In this document: positions 1 to 7,813 of the stretch, one piece after another | How the letters are laid out: the number at the start of each line of letters is the position of its first letter | How positions within the stretch are numbered: the stretch's first letter is position 1 | Assembly (NCBI GenBank): GCA_902625215.1 | Contig: CACOAO010000011.1 | Location: 1-64,000, forward strand | Length of the DNA stretch: 64,000 nucleotides | Direction: 5' to 3' | Origin: an uncultured SAR116 cluster alpha proteobacterium | Lineage (GTDB): Bacteria > Pseudomonadota > Alphaproteobacteria > Puniceispirillales > Marisalimonadaceae | Program-made: the position numbers and the translations under genes | Notes under the pieces: generated by a model | Told to the model about the DNA's origin: nothing | What the model saw: only the letters and a program-made list of their open reading frames with translations | Database searches by the model: none

Positions 1-270
1 GCAATAAACAAAAATTTTCTTACCTCTAATAAAGATCATTTTAATAGTTTTTTTTTGATGCCTTTTATGCATAGTGAAAAACTTTCAGATCATGAGTTTA
101 GTCTTCCATTGTTTAAAAAATATACAAATGAGAAAACTTATAATTCTGCAGAAAGACATAAAAAAGTTATTGAAACTTTTTCAAGATTTCCTCATAGGAA
201 TAAAATTTTAGATAGAAAATCAACTAAATCAGAATTAGAGTTTTTGAAATTACCTGGGAGTAGATTTTAA
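1..270 (+). CDS. DUF924 family protein, C-terminal part (5' end outside window)
   Basis: The frame is open from base 1 to the TAA at 268-270, so this is the last 89 codons of a gene that starts upstream of the window. The visible tail (MPFMHSEKL near the start, then AERHKKVIE, FPHRNKIL and the closing PGSRF) is the typical end of DUF924 proteins, which are all-helical, TPR-like bacterial proteins of about 180-200 residues with no established biochemical role. The ATG at 58 lies inside the conserved domain and is unlikely to be a true start. The next gene begins 5 bases after the stop, so the two may be co-transcribed. Family call is from motif recognition only. Confidence 0.75.
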   Translation, partial: AINKNFLTSNKDHFNSFFLMPFMHSEKLSDHEFSLPLFKKYTNEKTYNSAERHKKVIETFSRFPHRNKILDRKSTKSELEFLKLPGSRF

Positions 271-275
271 ATATA

Positions 276-1073
276 ATGGAAATTAAAACTACAAAAGTTA
301 AAAGCAATCCTAGTATTTCAATTGATTATGCGGGTCAAGGTGAAATGGTAATCTTTCTGCATGGTATTGGTGGAAATAAAAAGAATTGGACAGAAAATCT
401 TATTTTTTTCTCTCAAAAATTTCTCTCAGTTGCTTGGGACACTAGAGGATATGGAGAAAGTGAAGATTATGATGGAGACCTAAATTTTGAGGATGTTTTA
501 GATGACTTAGTTAAAGTTTTTAAACATTTTAATAGAAACAAAGCCCATATTGTAGGACTTTCTATGGGTGGGCAAATAGCAACATTATTTTACGATAAAT
601 ATCCAAGTTATGTAAAATCTCTAATCTTATGTGACACACATTTTGGGCTATCTAATCTTGATCCTAAAGAAGTTGAAAAATTTATAAACTTAAGGAAAGA
701 GCCACTTATACATGGAAAAGAACCTAGAGATATTGCTCCAATTGTAGCCTCAACCCTTATTGGTGATATTAATAATAAGTCTGCATATGGAAAATTAGTA
801 AACTCGATGGAACTATTGCATAAAGAAAGCTATTTAAAAACAATTGAAACATCCATGAGAACTGAACACCGTCATGTATTTAAAACAATCAATGTTCCAA
901 CATTTATAATGGTTGGAGAATTAGATACATTGACACCACCTTCAATGTCTAAAGAAATTATGAAAGAAATCAAAGATAGTTCCCTAGCAATTATTCCAAA
1001 TGCAGGGCATTTAATAAATATTGAAAATCCAAAAATATTTAATCAAAAATTATTAGAATTTCTGGATCGATAA
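276..1073 (+). CDS. alpha/beta hydrolase (3-oxoadipate enol-lactonase-like)
   Basis: A 265-residue single-domain alpha/beta hydrolase. The catalytic triad is visible: nucleophile Ser96 in the elbow GLSMGG (94-99), acid Asp217 in GELDTLTPP, and His245 in NAGHLINIENP. The oxyanion-hole HG is at 29-30, and DTRGYGES (55-62) is the usual strand after the HG loop. Length and motifs fit the PcaD/BphD/esterase group, but no protocatechuate genes are nearby, so a specific lactone or ester substrate cannot be named. It is followed without a gap by a methyltransferase gene (ATG directly after the TAA) and then a CitE-like gene overlapping that one, so the three form a likely operon. No signal peptide, so cytoplasmic. 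Confidence 0.85.
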   Translation: MEIKTTKVKSNPSISIDYAGQGEMVIFLHGIGGNKKNWTENLIFFSQKFLSVAWDTRGYGESEDYDGDLNFEDVLDDLVKVFKHFNRNKAHIVGLSMGGQIATLFYDKYPSYVKSLILCDTHFGLSNLDPKEVEKFINLRKEPLIHGKEPRDIAPIVASTLIGDINNKSAYGKLVNSMELLHKESYLKTIETSMRTEHRHVFKTINVPTFIMVGELDTLTPPSMSKEIMKEIKDSSLAIIPNAGHLINIENPKIFNQKLLEFLDR

Positions 1074-1748
1074 ATGAAATTAAATAAAATTAAATTGTAT
1101 CTATATCAGTTAATATATTCTCAAATAAAACACACAAAGATTATGACACAAAATATGAGAAGTCCTGGAAATGGTTTTTTAGGAAATGTAGCTAGAGAAT
1201 TAATGATAATTTTTAATGAATTTGTTTATGAAGACTCAATTAAAAGACTTAATGTTGGTAAAAATGATCAAGTAATTGAGATTGGGTCTGGTAACGGACA
1301 AGGAATTGAAAAATTATTAAATTTAACTTCAAAATGCATTACTTCTATAGAAGTTAGTGATACGTTTCGTGACATATTATTTCGTAAATTTAAAAATCTA
1401 AATGTTAGGATTTTATCTAATGATGCAAAAAATCTGGTTGATGTTATAAAAGATAATTCATTCGATAAATTACTAGCTGTTAATGTCATTTATTTTTTAA
1501 ATCCTATTGAAGAATATGCCGAGGAATTCCTGAGGATATTAAAGTTTAATGGATTGGGTCTTTTAATATGTAAATTCGAGGGCATTAAAAATTTCGATAA
1601 TAAAGTTGCTCCAAATAAGAATTTGCAAGATATAGTCAAAGTTTTTGAAAAAGTTGGATTTTCAGTTCAAATAGAATTTATTGAATCAAAAGATGTACAA
1701 AAAGGTTATCATGCAATTTATTTAAGAAAGAATAAGAATGGATTATAA
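1074..1748 (+). CDS. class I SAM-dependent methyltransferase
   Basis: A 224-residue protein with the Rossmann methyltransferase motif I VIEIGSGNGQG at 67-77, an acidic end of strand beta2 (SIEVSD), motif II-like DNSFDKLLAVNVIYFL in the middle, and a C-terminal FEKVGFSV hairpin. The first 60 residues are helical and contain the segment NMRSPGNGFLGN, seen in small-molecule methyltransferases of the UbiE/Methyltransf_11 kind. The substrate is unknown. Its start codon abuts the hydrolase stop, and its last 11 bases overlap the start of the CitE-like gene, which indicates translational coupling in a three-gene operon. Confidence 0.8.
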   Translation: MKLNKIKLYLYQLIYSQIKHTKIMTQNMRSPGNGFLGNVARELMIIFNEFVYEDSIKRLNVGKNDQVIEIGSGNGQGIEKLLNLTSKCITSIEVSDTFRDILFRKFKNLNVRILSNDAKNLVDVIKDNSFDKLLAVNVIYFLNPIEEYAEEFLRILKFNGLGLLICKFEGIKNFDNKVAPNKNLQDIVKVFEKVGFSVQIEFIESKDVQKGYHAIYLRKNKNGL

Positions 1749-2598
1749 CACAAAAATACAACCAAGAAGAAGCTTCATATTTACTCCTGGTCTTAAACCT
1801 GAAATGTTCCCAAAGGCACTTCAATCAGGGACAGACATGGTATGTGTTGAATTAGAGGATGGCATCGCTCCTAAAGATAAAGAGATTGCTAGAAATTTAG
1901 CAATAAAATTATTTGAAAAAAAACAGGATAATGATGGTGTTGAAAGAATTTTAAGAATAAATAGTATTAGAGAAAAGTTTGGGATAGACGATGTGCAGGC
2001 TATTTTAGAGACCTCAAATCCTCCAACAGCTATTATGATTCCAAAAGTAAAAAATTCTCAAGAAGTTAAACTTTTAGACGATTTACTTACAGAAAAAAAA
2101 CATAACTGTAGACTGCATGTAATAATAGAAACAAATGAAGGTTTGGAAAATGCATTTAAAATCGCAAATTGTTCTAAAAGAATAGATGCATTATTTTTTG
2201 GTGGAGTTGATATGTCTGCAGAATTAAGATGTGCAAACAAATGGGAACCACTTCTATATGCAAGATCAAGAATAGTACATGCTGCTGCCTCTGCAGGAAT
2301 TGATGCAATTGACGTTCCATACTTAGATTTAGAAGACCTTGAAGGTATGAAAAGAGAAGCAATTAAAGCAAAAGAGCTTGGTTTTAGTGGTAAAGGATCA
2401 ATCCATCCCAAACAAATTCCTATTATAAATCAAGTATTTACACCTTCAAAAGATATTATTGAAAGAGCAAAGAAAATCACTTCAACGTTTGAGGCTGCTA
2501 ACACAGGATTAGTTGTTATAGACGGAAAATTAATTGAAAAACCAGTACTTAGAGAAATGTATAGAATTTTATCTATAGCTGAAAAAATTAAGATTTAA
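1738..2598 (+). CDS. CitE-like HpcH/HpaI-family lyase (malyl-CoA/citramalyl-CoA lyase type)
   Basis: A 286-residue TIM-barrel lyase of the citrate lyase beta subunit family. Family hallmarks are visible: RRSFIFTPG near the N-terminus (10-18), VELEDG (37-42), substrate Arg73 in ILRINS, metal ligands Glu131 (IIETNEGLENA) and Asp158 (GGVDMSAELR), and GKGSIHPKQI (218-227). Free-standing members without citrate lyase alpha and gamma subunits, as here, cleave malyl-CoA, methylmalyl-CoA or citramalyl-CoA into acetyl- or propionyl-CoA plus glyoxylate or pyruvate. No citrate lyase subunits lie nearby, so citrate cleavage is unlikely. It ends in a 4-base convergent overlap with the TauE gene. Confidence 0.88.
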   Translation: MDYNTKIQPRRSFIFTPGLKPEMFPKALQSGTDMVCVELEDGIAPKDKEIARNLAIKLFEKKQDNDGVERILRINSIREKFGIDDVQAILETSNPPTAIMIPKVKNSQEVKLLDDLLTEKKHNCRLHVIIETNEGLENAFKIANCSKRIDALFFGGVDMSAELRCANKWEPLLYARSRIVHAAASAGIDAIDVPYLDLEDLEGMKREAIKAKELGFSGKGSIHPKQIPIINQVFTPSKDIIERAKKITSTFEAANTGLVVIDGKLIEKPVLREMYRILSIAEKIKI

Positions 2599-3326
2599 GT
2601 TAATAACAGCCTTAAAGCCAAAGCAATTAATATTACCTGAAAAATATAGAAAAAAAATTTATTACTAATCTTATCTAATAAGTATTGCCCAATTCTGCTA
2701 CCCAAAAGTGTGGCAGGTATCATTAATAAAAAAGTGTCTATATATTCAATAAATGTAAAACCAATTAGAGAAAAACCAACAATTTTTGTAAAGTTTCCAA
2801 CAAAGCCAAAATAACCTAATGTTCCAACTATAGATTTTTTTTCATTTAAACTATGCTTAATGATTACTGCTAACAAAGGTGCTATTACACCAACTAAGAT
2901 ATTCAAAATTCCTGTTAAAAATCCTATAAGATAATACCAATTAGAAGAAATTTTAATTTTTCTGATAGATTTTAAATTTTGTAAAACTAGCGCAATTATA
3001 ATAAACAATCCAATAAGATTTTTTATATCATCAGCATCAACATTACGAAATATTTCGAGACCTATATAAACACCTAAAGGTATCAATAATGAAAATTTTA
3101 AAATTATCGTCCATTTAACAAATTTCCTTAATAGCCAGATTCTTGCAATGTTAGACGATAACTGTATTACACCATGTACTGGTATGGCCTCAGAAGGGTT
3201 CATGAATTGTAACATTGATGCTAATAGGACAGTTCCACCACCAGCTCCTGCAATGGAGGTCATCATGGCAGTAAAAAAAGAAAGTAAAGTTAAGACTGTA
3301 TTTTCAAAAATAGATAACTCAAGCAT
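2595..3326 (-). CDS. TauE/SafE (TSUP) family permease
   Basis: A 243-residue integral membrane protein with about eight hydrophobic segments. The N-terminal segment contains TSIAGAGGGTVLLA (glycine-rich, the TSUP signature), and the second repeat has GILNILVGVIAPLLAVI, the duplicated four-helix unit that defines the sulfite exporter TauE/SafE family. Members export or import small organic or sulfur anions such as sulfite, sulfoacetate or carboxylates; nothing here selects among them. It is encoded alone on the minus strand and overlaps the end of the CitE-like gene by 4 bases in convergent orientation. Confidence 0.85.
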   Translation of the reverse strand: MLELSIFENTVLTLLSFFTAMMTSIAGAGGGTVLLASMLQFMNPSEAIPVHGVIQLSSNIARIWLLRKFVKWTIILKFSLLIPLGVYIGLEIFRNVDADDIKNLIGLFIIIALVLQNLKSIRKIKISSNWYYLIGFLTGILNILVGVIAPLLAVIIKHSLNEKKSIVGTLGYFGFVGNFTKIVGFSLIGFTFIEYIDTFLLMIPATLLGSRIGQYLLDKISNKFFFYIFQVILIALALRLLLT

Positions 3327-3421
3327 TGTTTAATTCAAAATTTTTTGGTGTTATAATAATGTACTTTGTATATCTTTTTTAAAATTAAATGAATATGTTT
3401 CTGAGATAGGATTATCTTAAA

Positions 3422-3661
3422 TTGAGTAAAAATAATGTAATTTTTTCAGTGAATAATGAAGAAGGTAATTTATGTATGGACCTTTTTGTTAGAAAAAATA
3501 AAACCTTTGGCTTTGAAGAATATAGAAAAGATCCAGAAAATATAATGGGTTGGTATAAGATAGGTAATTATAGTGGTAAAATTTTTGATACTAAAGAAGA
3601 GGCATACAAAAATGCATGTATAAAAATAAAGTGGTTAAAAAAAAGAAATGAAGATTGTTAG
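3422..3661 (+). CDS. small conserved-looking protein of unknown function
   Basis: A 79-residue protein starting at TTG (3422), with AGGA about 11 bases upstream; no in-frame ATG precedes the body of the protein. I do not recognise the family. It is hydrophilic with a lysine-rich C-terminus, and includes the segment FGFEEYRKDPEN and the Trp-containing MGWYKIG. Its last 14 bases overlap the start of the BtuF-like gene, so the two are probably translated together, which is the main reason to believe it is real. It could be an accessory of that protein. Start and reality are both moderately certain. Confidence 0.55.
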   Translation: MSKNNVIFSVNNEEGNLCMDLFVRKNKTFGFEEYRKDPENIMGWYKIGNYSGKIFDTKEEAYKNACIKIKWLKKRNEDC

Positions 3662-4547
3662 CCTTTTTCCGGCTGGATCAGAAATAATTTGTGAAATGGG
3701 ATTGTCAGAAAATCTTATTGCAGTAAGTCACGAATGTGATTACCCGGCATTATTGAAAAAAAAAATTCAAGTAACTAGCAGTATAATCCCCAAAAGTACA
3801 GATCAGATTTTAATTGACAAATTAGTAAAAAATGCAATCCAAGATAATTTGCCAATATATCAAATTAATAATGATAAAATATTAGATATAAATCCAGATT
3901 TAATAATAACCCAAGGCTTATGTGAAGTATGTTCAATATCTGAAAATGTAGTGCAAGCCACATTAAAAAATAATTTATGTACTTTAACAAATAAGACTAA
4001 GGTTATTTCGATGAATGCAACTACATTTGATGAAATCTGTGCTGAAATCATCATGATTGGTCAAGAAGTAGATAAATTAAATATTGCAAAAGCCATAGTT
4101 GAAACAGCCTTAAAAAAAAAAAATAATCTAAGTAAAAAAATAACAAATAAAAAAATTTTACTTCTTGAATGGATTAATCCGTATTTTACCCCCGGTCATT
4201 GGATACCAGAACAAATAGAAATGGCCGGTTTTGTATCGTGCATAGGTAAAAAAGGTGAAAAATCAAAGGAATTGAATTTTGAAAAAATTATTGAAATGGA
4301 TCCAGATTATATTGGTCTAATCTGTTGTGGATTCAATCTTGAGGAAAATAGGCTATTCGCAAATCAGTTATATAAGGATTCAAGAATTAATCATTTAGAT
4401 GCAATTAGAAATGAAAGAGTTTTTGCGTTTGATTCTAATTCATATTTTAGTAGACCATCTCTTAGAATTTTAGAAGGCGTTGAACAACTTAAAGAGGCTT
4501 TTTTGTACAATAATGAAATTTATCAATGTAAAAGGTCTACCTACTGA
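3648..4547 (+). CDS. cobalamin-binding / periplasmic-binding-fold protein (BtuF-like), no signal peptide
   Basis: A 299-residue protein with the two-lobed helical-backbone binding fold (TroA/BtuF type). It starts directly with MKIVSLFPAGSEIICEMG, the first strand of the domain, so there is no signal peptide or lipobox. Other landmarks are SHECDYP (27-33), GLCEVC (90-95), WINPYFTPGHWIPEQ (175-189) and PDYIGLICCGF. Cytoplasmic members of this group are annotated as cobalamin-binding or generic ABC-type binding proteins; in BtuF the analogous positions line the corrinoid site. No btuCD or cobalamin synthesis genes are present. The CEVC pair could bind a metal, but that is inference. It overlaps the following convergent gene by 7 bases. 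Confidence 0.72.
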   Translation: MKIVSLFPAGSEIICEMGLSENLIAVSHECDYPALLKKKIQVTSSIIPKSTDQILIDKLVKNAIQDNLPIYQINNDKILDINPDLIITQGLCEVCSISENVVQATLKNNLCTLTNKTKVISMNATTFDEICAEIIMIGQEVDKLNIAKAIVETALKKKNNLSKKITNKKILLLEWINPYFTPGHWIPEQIEMAGFVSCIGKKGEKSKELNFEKIIEMDPDYIGLICCGFNLEENRLFANQLYKDSRINHLDAIRNERVFAFDSNSYFSRPSLRILEGVEQLKEAFLYNNEIYQCKRSTY

Positions 4548-5335
4548 TAAATTATCGGAAATTCTTCACCAATTAGTTTTTCACCAGTTTTGAGTTTAAT
4601 ATTGTCGAAGGGTGGTGATCCTTTTCCTCCTCTATCAACAAAGAAAGCATCATCTCCAACAACTCTCGCTGAAAAGATTCTCCTTCTATTCAACTTATTT
4701 ACGTTTTCTGACGCACCATGTAGTGTTCGGAAATCAAAGGCGATTGCGTCACCTGCTTTTATTTCCCAACTTAATATTTTGTAATCATTCCTGTTTGCAT
4801 TAATGTCAGGTACTTCTATTGAATTATCATTTTCATATAAATCATTTCCATTAAATCTTTTAGGTTTATGAAGAATGTTTGATAAATGAGAACCGGAAAT
4901 ACATTCTAAACATCCTTCTTTTGAAATATCGTCTAATGCTATCCAAAAACTTACAGATTGTTTTCCATCTACACAATAATAAGGTTTATCTTGATGCCAT
5001 GGAGTTTTTATGGATGAACCAGGTTCTTTTACTAGGACATGGTCATGGAAAAATCTTGAACTTTTTGAATTCATTAATAGTGATGCATAATATCCTAATT
5101 TAGAATTGAATATAAATTCCTTGAATTCAGGTATTCTTTTCCAATTGACTAAATCTTGAAAAAATGGGGCCGTTCCATCTTCAGGCACATATGATCTTTC
5201 ACGAACGCTTGGATTTGCAATTAATTTATCAACACCTACTCTTAATTTATCAATCCAATCACAAAAAATACCTTTGCATAATATCGCACCATCATTTGCA
5301 AAATTTTTAATATCTTCATTATCTATATATTCCAT
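4541..5335 (-). CDS. phytanoyl-CoA dioxygenase (PhyH) family Fe(II)/2-oxoglutarate oxygenase
   Basis: A 264-residue cupin-fold oxygenase. The facial triad is readable: His114 and Asp116 in TPWHQDKPYY, and distal His206 in DFRTLHGASENV; Arg218 or Arg219 in NRRRIFS would bind 2-oxoglutarate. CLECISGSH is the characteristic strand between them. Family members hydroxylate small molecules such as acyl-CoAs, amino acids, phosphonates or osmolytes with O2 and 2-oxoglutarate. Its start lies inside the end of the flavin reductase gene (17-base overlap, same strand), so the two are coupled, although a 2OG oxygenase needs no flavin reductase. Substrate unknown. Confidence 0.87.
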   Translation of the reverse strand: MEYIDNEDIKNFANDGAILCKGIFCDWIDKLRVGVDKLIANPSVRERSYVPEDGTAPFFQDLVNWKRIPEFKEFIFNSKLGYYASLLMNSKSSRFFHDHVLVKEPGSSIKTPWHQDKPYYCVDGKQSVSFWIALDDISKEGCLECISGSHLSNILHKPKRFNGNDLYENDNSIEVPDINANRNDYKILSWEIKAGDAIAFDFRTLHGASENVNKLNRRRIFSARVVGDDAFFVDRGGKGSPPFDNIKLKTGEKLIGEEFPIIYQ

Positions 5336-5981
5336 CCCATTCCTTTACTGGTTCTAATTTTCCATCTTTACCTAATTTAGGTCTATTTTTGGTAAAGGTA
5401 TTTTCTAATCCAACCACTCCATAGTCCATATATCCTAATCTTACTAAAGGTCTAGCTGCAGAAGCATTAAATAACCCATCTTTAATAAATTTATCATTTA
5501 TATAAATTCCAACAACTTGACCAAATATAACATAATTTCCTTTACCAGTTTTTCTATCAACGTTAGGTAAATCTATCGTTTTCCAATGAGTGCATTCAAG
5601 TGCAGCCGCAGCTTCAGAAACAAATGGTGCAGAAACAAATTTACCAATTTGAGGTTTAAGACCAGCTAGTTCAAATTCATCAATTTCAGATCCTGCGGGC
5701 ACAGAGCTACCATTCATATGGTCAAACAAATCTTCAGTTGCCAAGGAAACTGTAAAATCTCCAGTTTCTTCAATATTTTTAACTGAATCTTTAATATCAA
5801 CTGAAGAAAACATTACAAAGTGTGGTCTATCAGCAATTGCATTGAAATAACTATAAGGTGCCAAATTATAAACACCCGTCCTTGAACGGCTTCCAATCCA
5901 TCCTATTGGTCTAGGAGCTACTATTGCTTTAAAAGGATCGTGAGGAAGATTGTGTTCGTTTTTAATTGTATCGTAGTGCAT
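5319..5981 (-). CDS. flavin reductase family protein (FMN-binding split barrel)
   Basis: A 220-residue protein of the flavin reductase/DIM6-NTAB family. The N-terminal stretch APRPIGWIGSRS followed by NLAPYSYFNAI and RPHFVMFSS is the FMN-contacting signature, and HMNGSS and ALECTHWK follow as usual. Such proteins either reduce free flavin for a monooxygenase or act as FMN-dependent reductases themselves. No flavin monooxygenase partner is in the window. It is the first gene of a two-gene minus-strand operon with the PhyH oxygenase, which starts 17 bases before this gene ends. Cytoplasmic; substrate unassigned. Confidence 0.87.
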   Translation of the reverse strand: MHYDTIKNEHNLPHDPFKAIVAPRPIGWIGSRSRTGVYNLAPYSYFNAIADRPHFVMFSSVDIKDSVKNIEETGDFTVSLATEDLFDHMNGSSVPAGSEIDEFELAGLKPQIGKFVSAPFVSEAAAALECTHWKTIDLPNVDRKTGKGNYVIFGQVVGIYINDKFIKDGLFNASAARPLVRLGYMDYGVVGLENTFTKNRPKLGKDGKLEPVKEWDGIYR

Positions 5982-6062
5982 TTATGTTTCCAATAAAATT
6001 AAGATGGTTACAATCAAAATAAACAATATAAATTAAAAGTATAGAATAATTTATTACAACAA

Positions 6063-6962
6063 ATGAAGTGTGAAATTATGATTTTAAGAGAAATAAAAAA
6101 TATTGGATTTATTGGTTTAGGCGTTATGGGAAGCCCTATGTGTAAAAATTTAATTAAAAATAAAAACTGGAATATCCTTGTTCATGATTTAGACAAAGTT
6201 AAAGAAAAAGACCTACAAAACCAGGGTGCCTCTATAGCTAAAAACCAAGAAGAGGTGTTTTATAATTCAGACATGGTTATAACATGTTTACCTGGAGGAG
6301 ACTTTGTAAGAGATCTTTATTTTGGAGATAAACAACTAGTTTCTAAATTAGCATCAGAAAAATTAATTGTAGATATGTCTACCTCTCAACCAGACCTCAT
6401 GATCGAACTAAATAAACATATTATAAGTAGAGGATCATACTTTGCTGATGCTCCTATTGCTAGAACTAGACAAGCCGCAAAAGATGGTACACTCGCGATA
6501 ATGGTTGGGTCAGACACAATTGTTTATGAAAAGATACTACCAGTTTTAGAATATATGGGAAAAGATATTATGTATTGTGGTGATGTAGGAACTGGACAGA
6601 TGACAAAAATTTTAAATAATATGATACTATTTGAAACAGTTGTTGCATTATCCGAAGCTGCAAACATAGCAGAAAAATATGATATTAATGTAAAAGACTT
6701 ATTTAAAAATATTTCAAAATGTTCTGGTGATAGTTTTGCATTAAGAAATCACGGAATTAAAAGTATTGCAGAAAATTATTACCCCACTCCAGCTTTTTCT
6801 TCAGAATATGCTCTTAAAGATCTATCTTATGCCTTGGATTTAGGTAAGAGACATAAATTAAATTTACCTGGAGCAAATTCTGCAAAAAAACTTCTTGAAG
6901 CATCAATAAAGAATGGGGATAAAGATTTGTATTTCCCTGTTATTAAAAAACATTTAAGTTAA
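6063..6962 (+). CDS. NAD(P)-dependent beta-hydroxyacid dehydrogenase (HIBADH family)
   Basis: A 299-residue member of the 3-hydroxyisobutyrate / tartronate semialdehyde reductase family. The NAD motif GLGVMG is at 18-23 (inside IGFIGLGVMGSPM), followed by VITCLPGG (72-79), and the catalytic lysine is Lys182 in GQMTKILNN. The substrate loop that usually reads DAPVSGG is DAPIARTRQAA here (129 onward), so it is unlikely to be a standard 3-hydroxyisobutyrate dehydrogenase. A second ATG at 6078 would remove five residues and is equally possible, because neither start has a strong ribosome-binding site. It ends one base before a convergent SDR gene. Confidence 0.83.
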   Translation: MKCEIMILREIKNIGFIGLGVMGSPMCKNLIKNKNWNILVHDLDKVKEKDLQNQGASIAKNQEEVFYNSDMVITCLPGGDFVRDLYFGDKQLVSKLASEKLIVDMSTSQPDLMIELNKHIISRGSYFADAPIARTRQAAKDGTLAIMVGSDTIVYEKILPVLEYMGKDIMYCGDVGTGQMTKILNNMILFETVVALSEAANIAEKYDINVKDLFKNISKCSGDSFALRNHGIKSIAENYYPTPAFSSEYALKDLSYALDLGKRHKLNLPGANSAKKLLEASIKNGDKDLYFPVIKKHLS

Positions 6963-7703
6963 TTATCCTCTACCAACAAAAGGCATTTTATTTGCCATTA
7001 CAGTCATGTTTAAGACGTTTACATTTACTGGTAAATTTGCCATATACAAGACAGCATTTGCAATATGAATTGAATCAATAACAGGTTCAGCTTCCATTTT
7101 CCCTGTAGCTTGTGGAACTCCTTCTTTCATTCTTTCAGTCATAGGAGTTTCTGCATTACCAATATCAATTTGACTACAAGCTATGTCATATTTTCTTCCA
7201 TCTAAGGAAATAGTTTTTGTCATACCTGTTACTGCGTGTTTAGTGGCTGTGTAAGGAATAGAACCTGGTCGAGGAGTAACAGATGAAACACTTCCATTAT
7301 TAATAATTCTTCCACCTTGTGGTGATTGTTTTCTCATTAGAGCAAATGCATATTTTGCACAGAGAAACATCCCATTCAAATTTATATCCACAACACTCTT
7401 CCAATTTTCAAATGGCATTTCATCTATGGATTGTGCAGGCACACCAATACCAGCATTATTAAATAGAATATCTATTCTATTATGCTTTCCTTCTAAAATT
7501 TCAAATGCATTTTTAACCGCTAATGGATCACTAACATCACACTGTAATATTTCAGTTGGACCGGAGCACAATTTTTGAGTTTCTATTAACTTATCTTTTC
7601 TTCTTCCTATAAGGTATACAACTATACCATCTTTTGATAAAACCTCTGAAACTCTTCTGCCTACACCCGTTCCAGCACCAGTAACCATCGCTATTTTTGA
7701 CAT
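6963..7703 (-). CDS. short-chain dehydrogenase/reductase (SDR)
   Basis: A 246-residue classical SDR. Cofactor motif TGAGTGVG is at 8-15, NNAG at 82-85, and the catalytic residues are Ser138 (NNGSVSS), Tyr151 and Lys155 (YTATK). The GRRKDK following the second strand suggests NADP(H) use, since the end of strand beta2 carries arginines instead of an aspartate; this is an inference. The C-terminus is an unusual NKMPFVGRG tail. It starts from ATG with GGGGAT upstream. A single gene on the minus strand with no operon partner; substrate unknown. Confidence 0.87.
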   Translation of the reverse strand: MSKIAMVTGAGTGVGRRVSEVLSKDGIVVYLIGRRKDKLIETQKLCSGPTEILQCDVSDPLAVKNAFEILEGKHNRIDILFNNAGIGVPAQSIDEMPFENWKSVVDINLNGMFLCAKYAFALMRKQSPQGGRIINNGSVSSVTPRPGSIPYTATKHAVTGMTKTISLDGRKYDIACSQIDIGNAETPMTERMKEGVPQATGKMEAEPVIDSIHIANAVLYMANLPVNVNVLNMTVMANKMPFVGRG

Positions 7704-7813
7704 TTCATCCCCTTATTTTTTTTCTACTAAAAATTTTAACTACATAAATCAAAACTTATGTTATAGGATTAAACTAATTATTAATAGGTTAACAAAAAAG
7801 TTTGAATATAACT

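Noticed and set aside
2058-2411. 117-codon open frame on the minus strand inside the CitE-like gene
   Set aside because: It lies wholly antisense to a gene with clear family motifs and has no recognisable domain or ribosome-binding site.
3349-3363. GTTATAATAATGTAC as a second Zur box before the 79-residue gene
   Set aside because: Only the left half fits; the right half lacks TAACA, and the flanking genes have no link to zinc.
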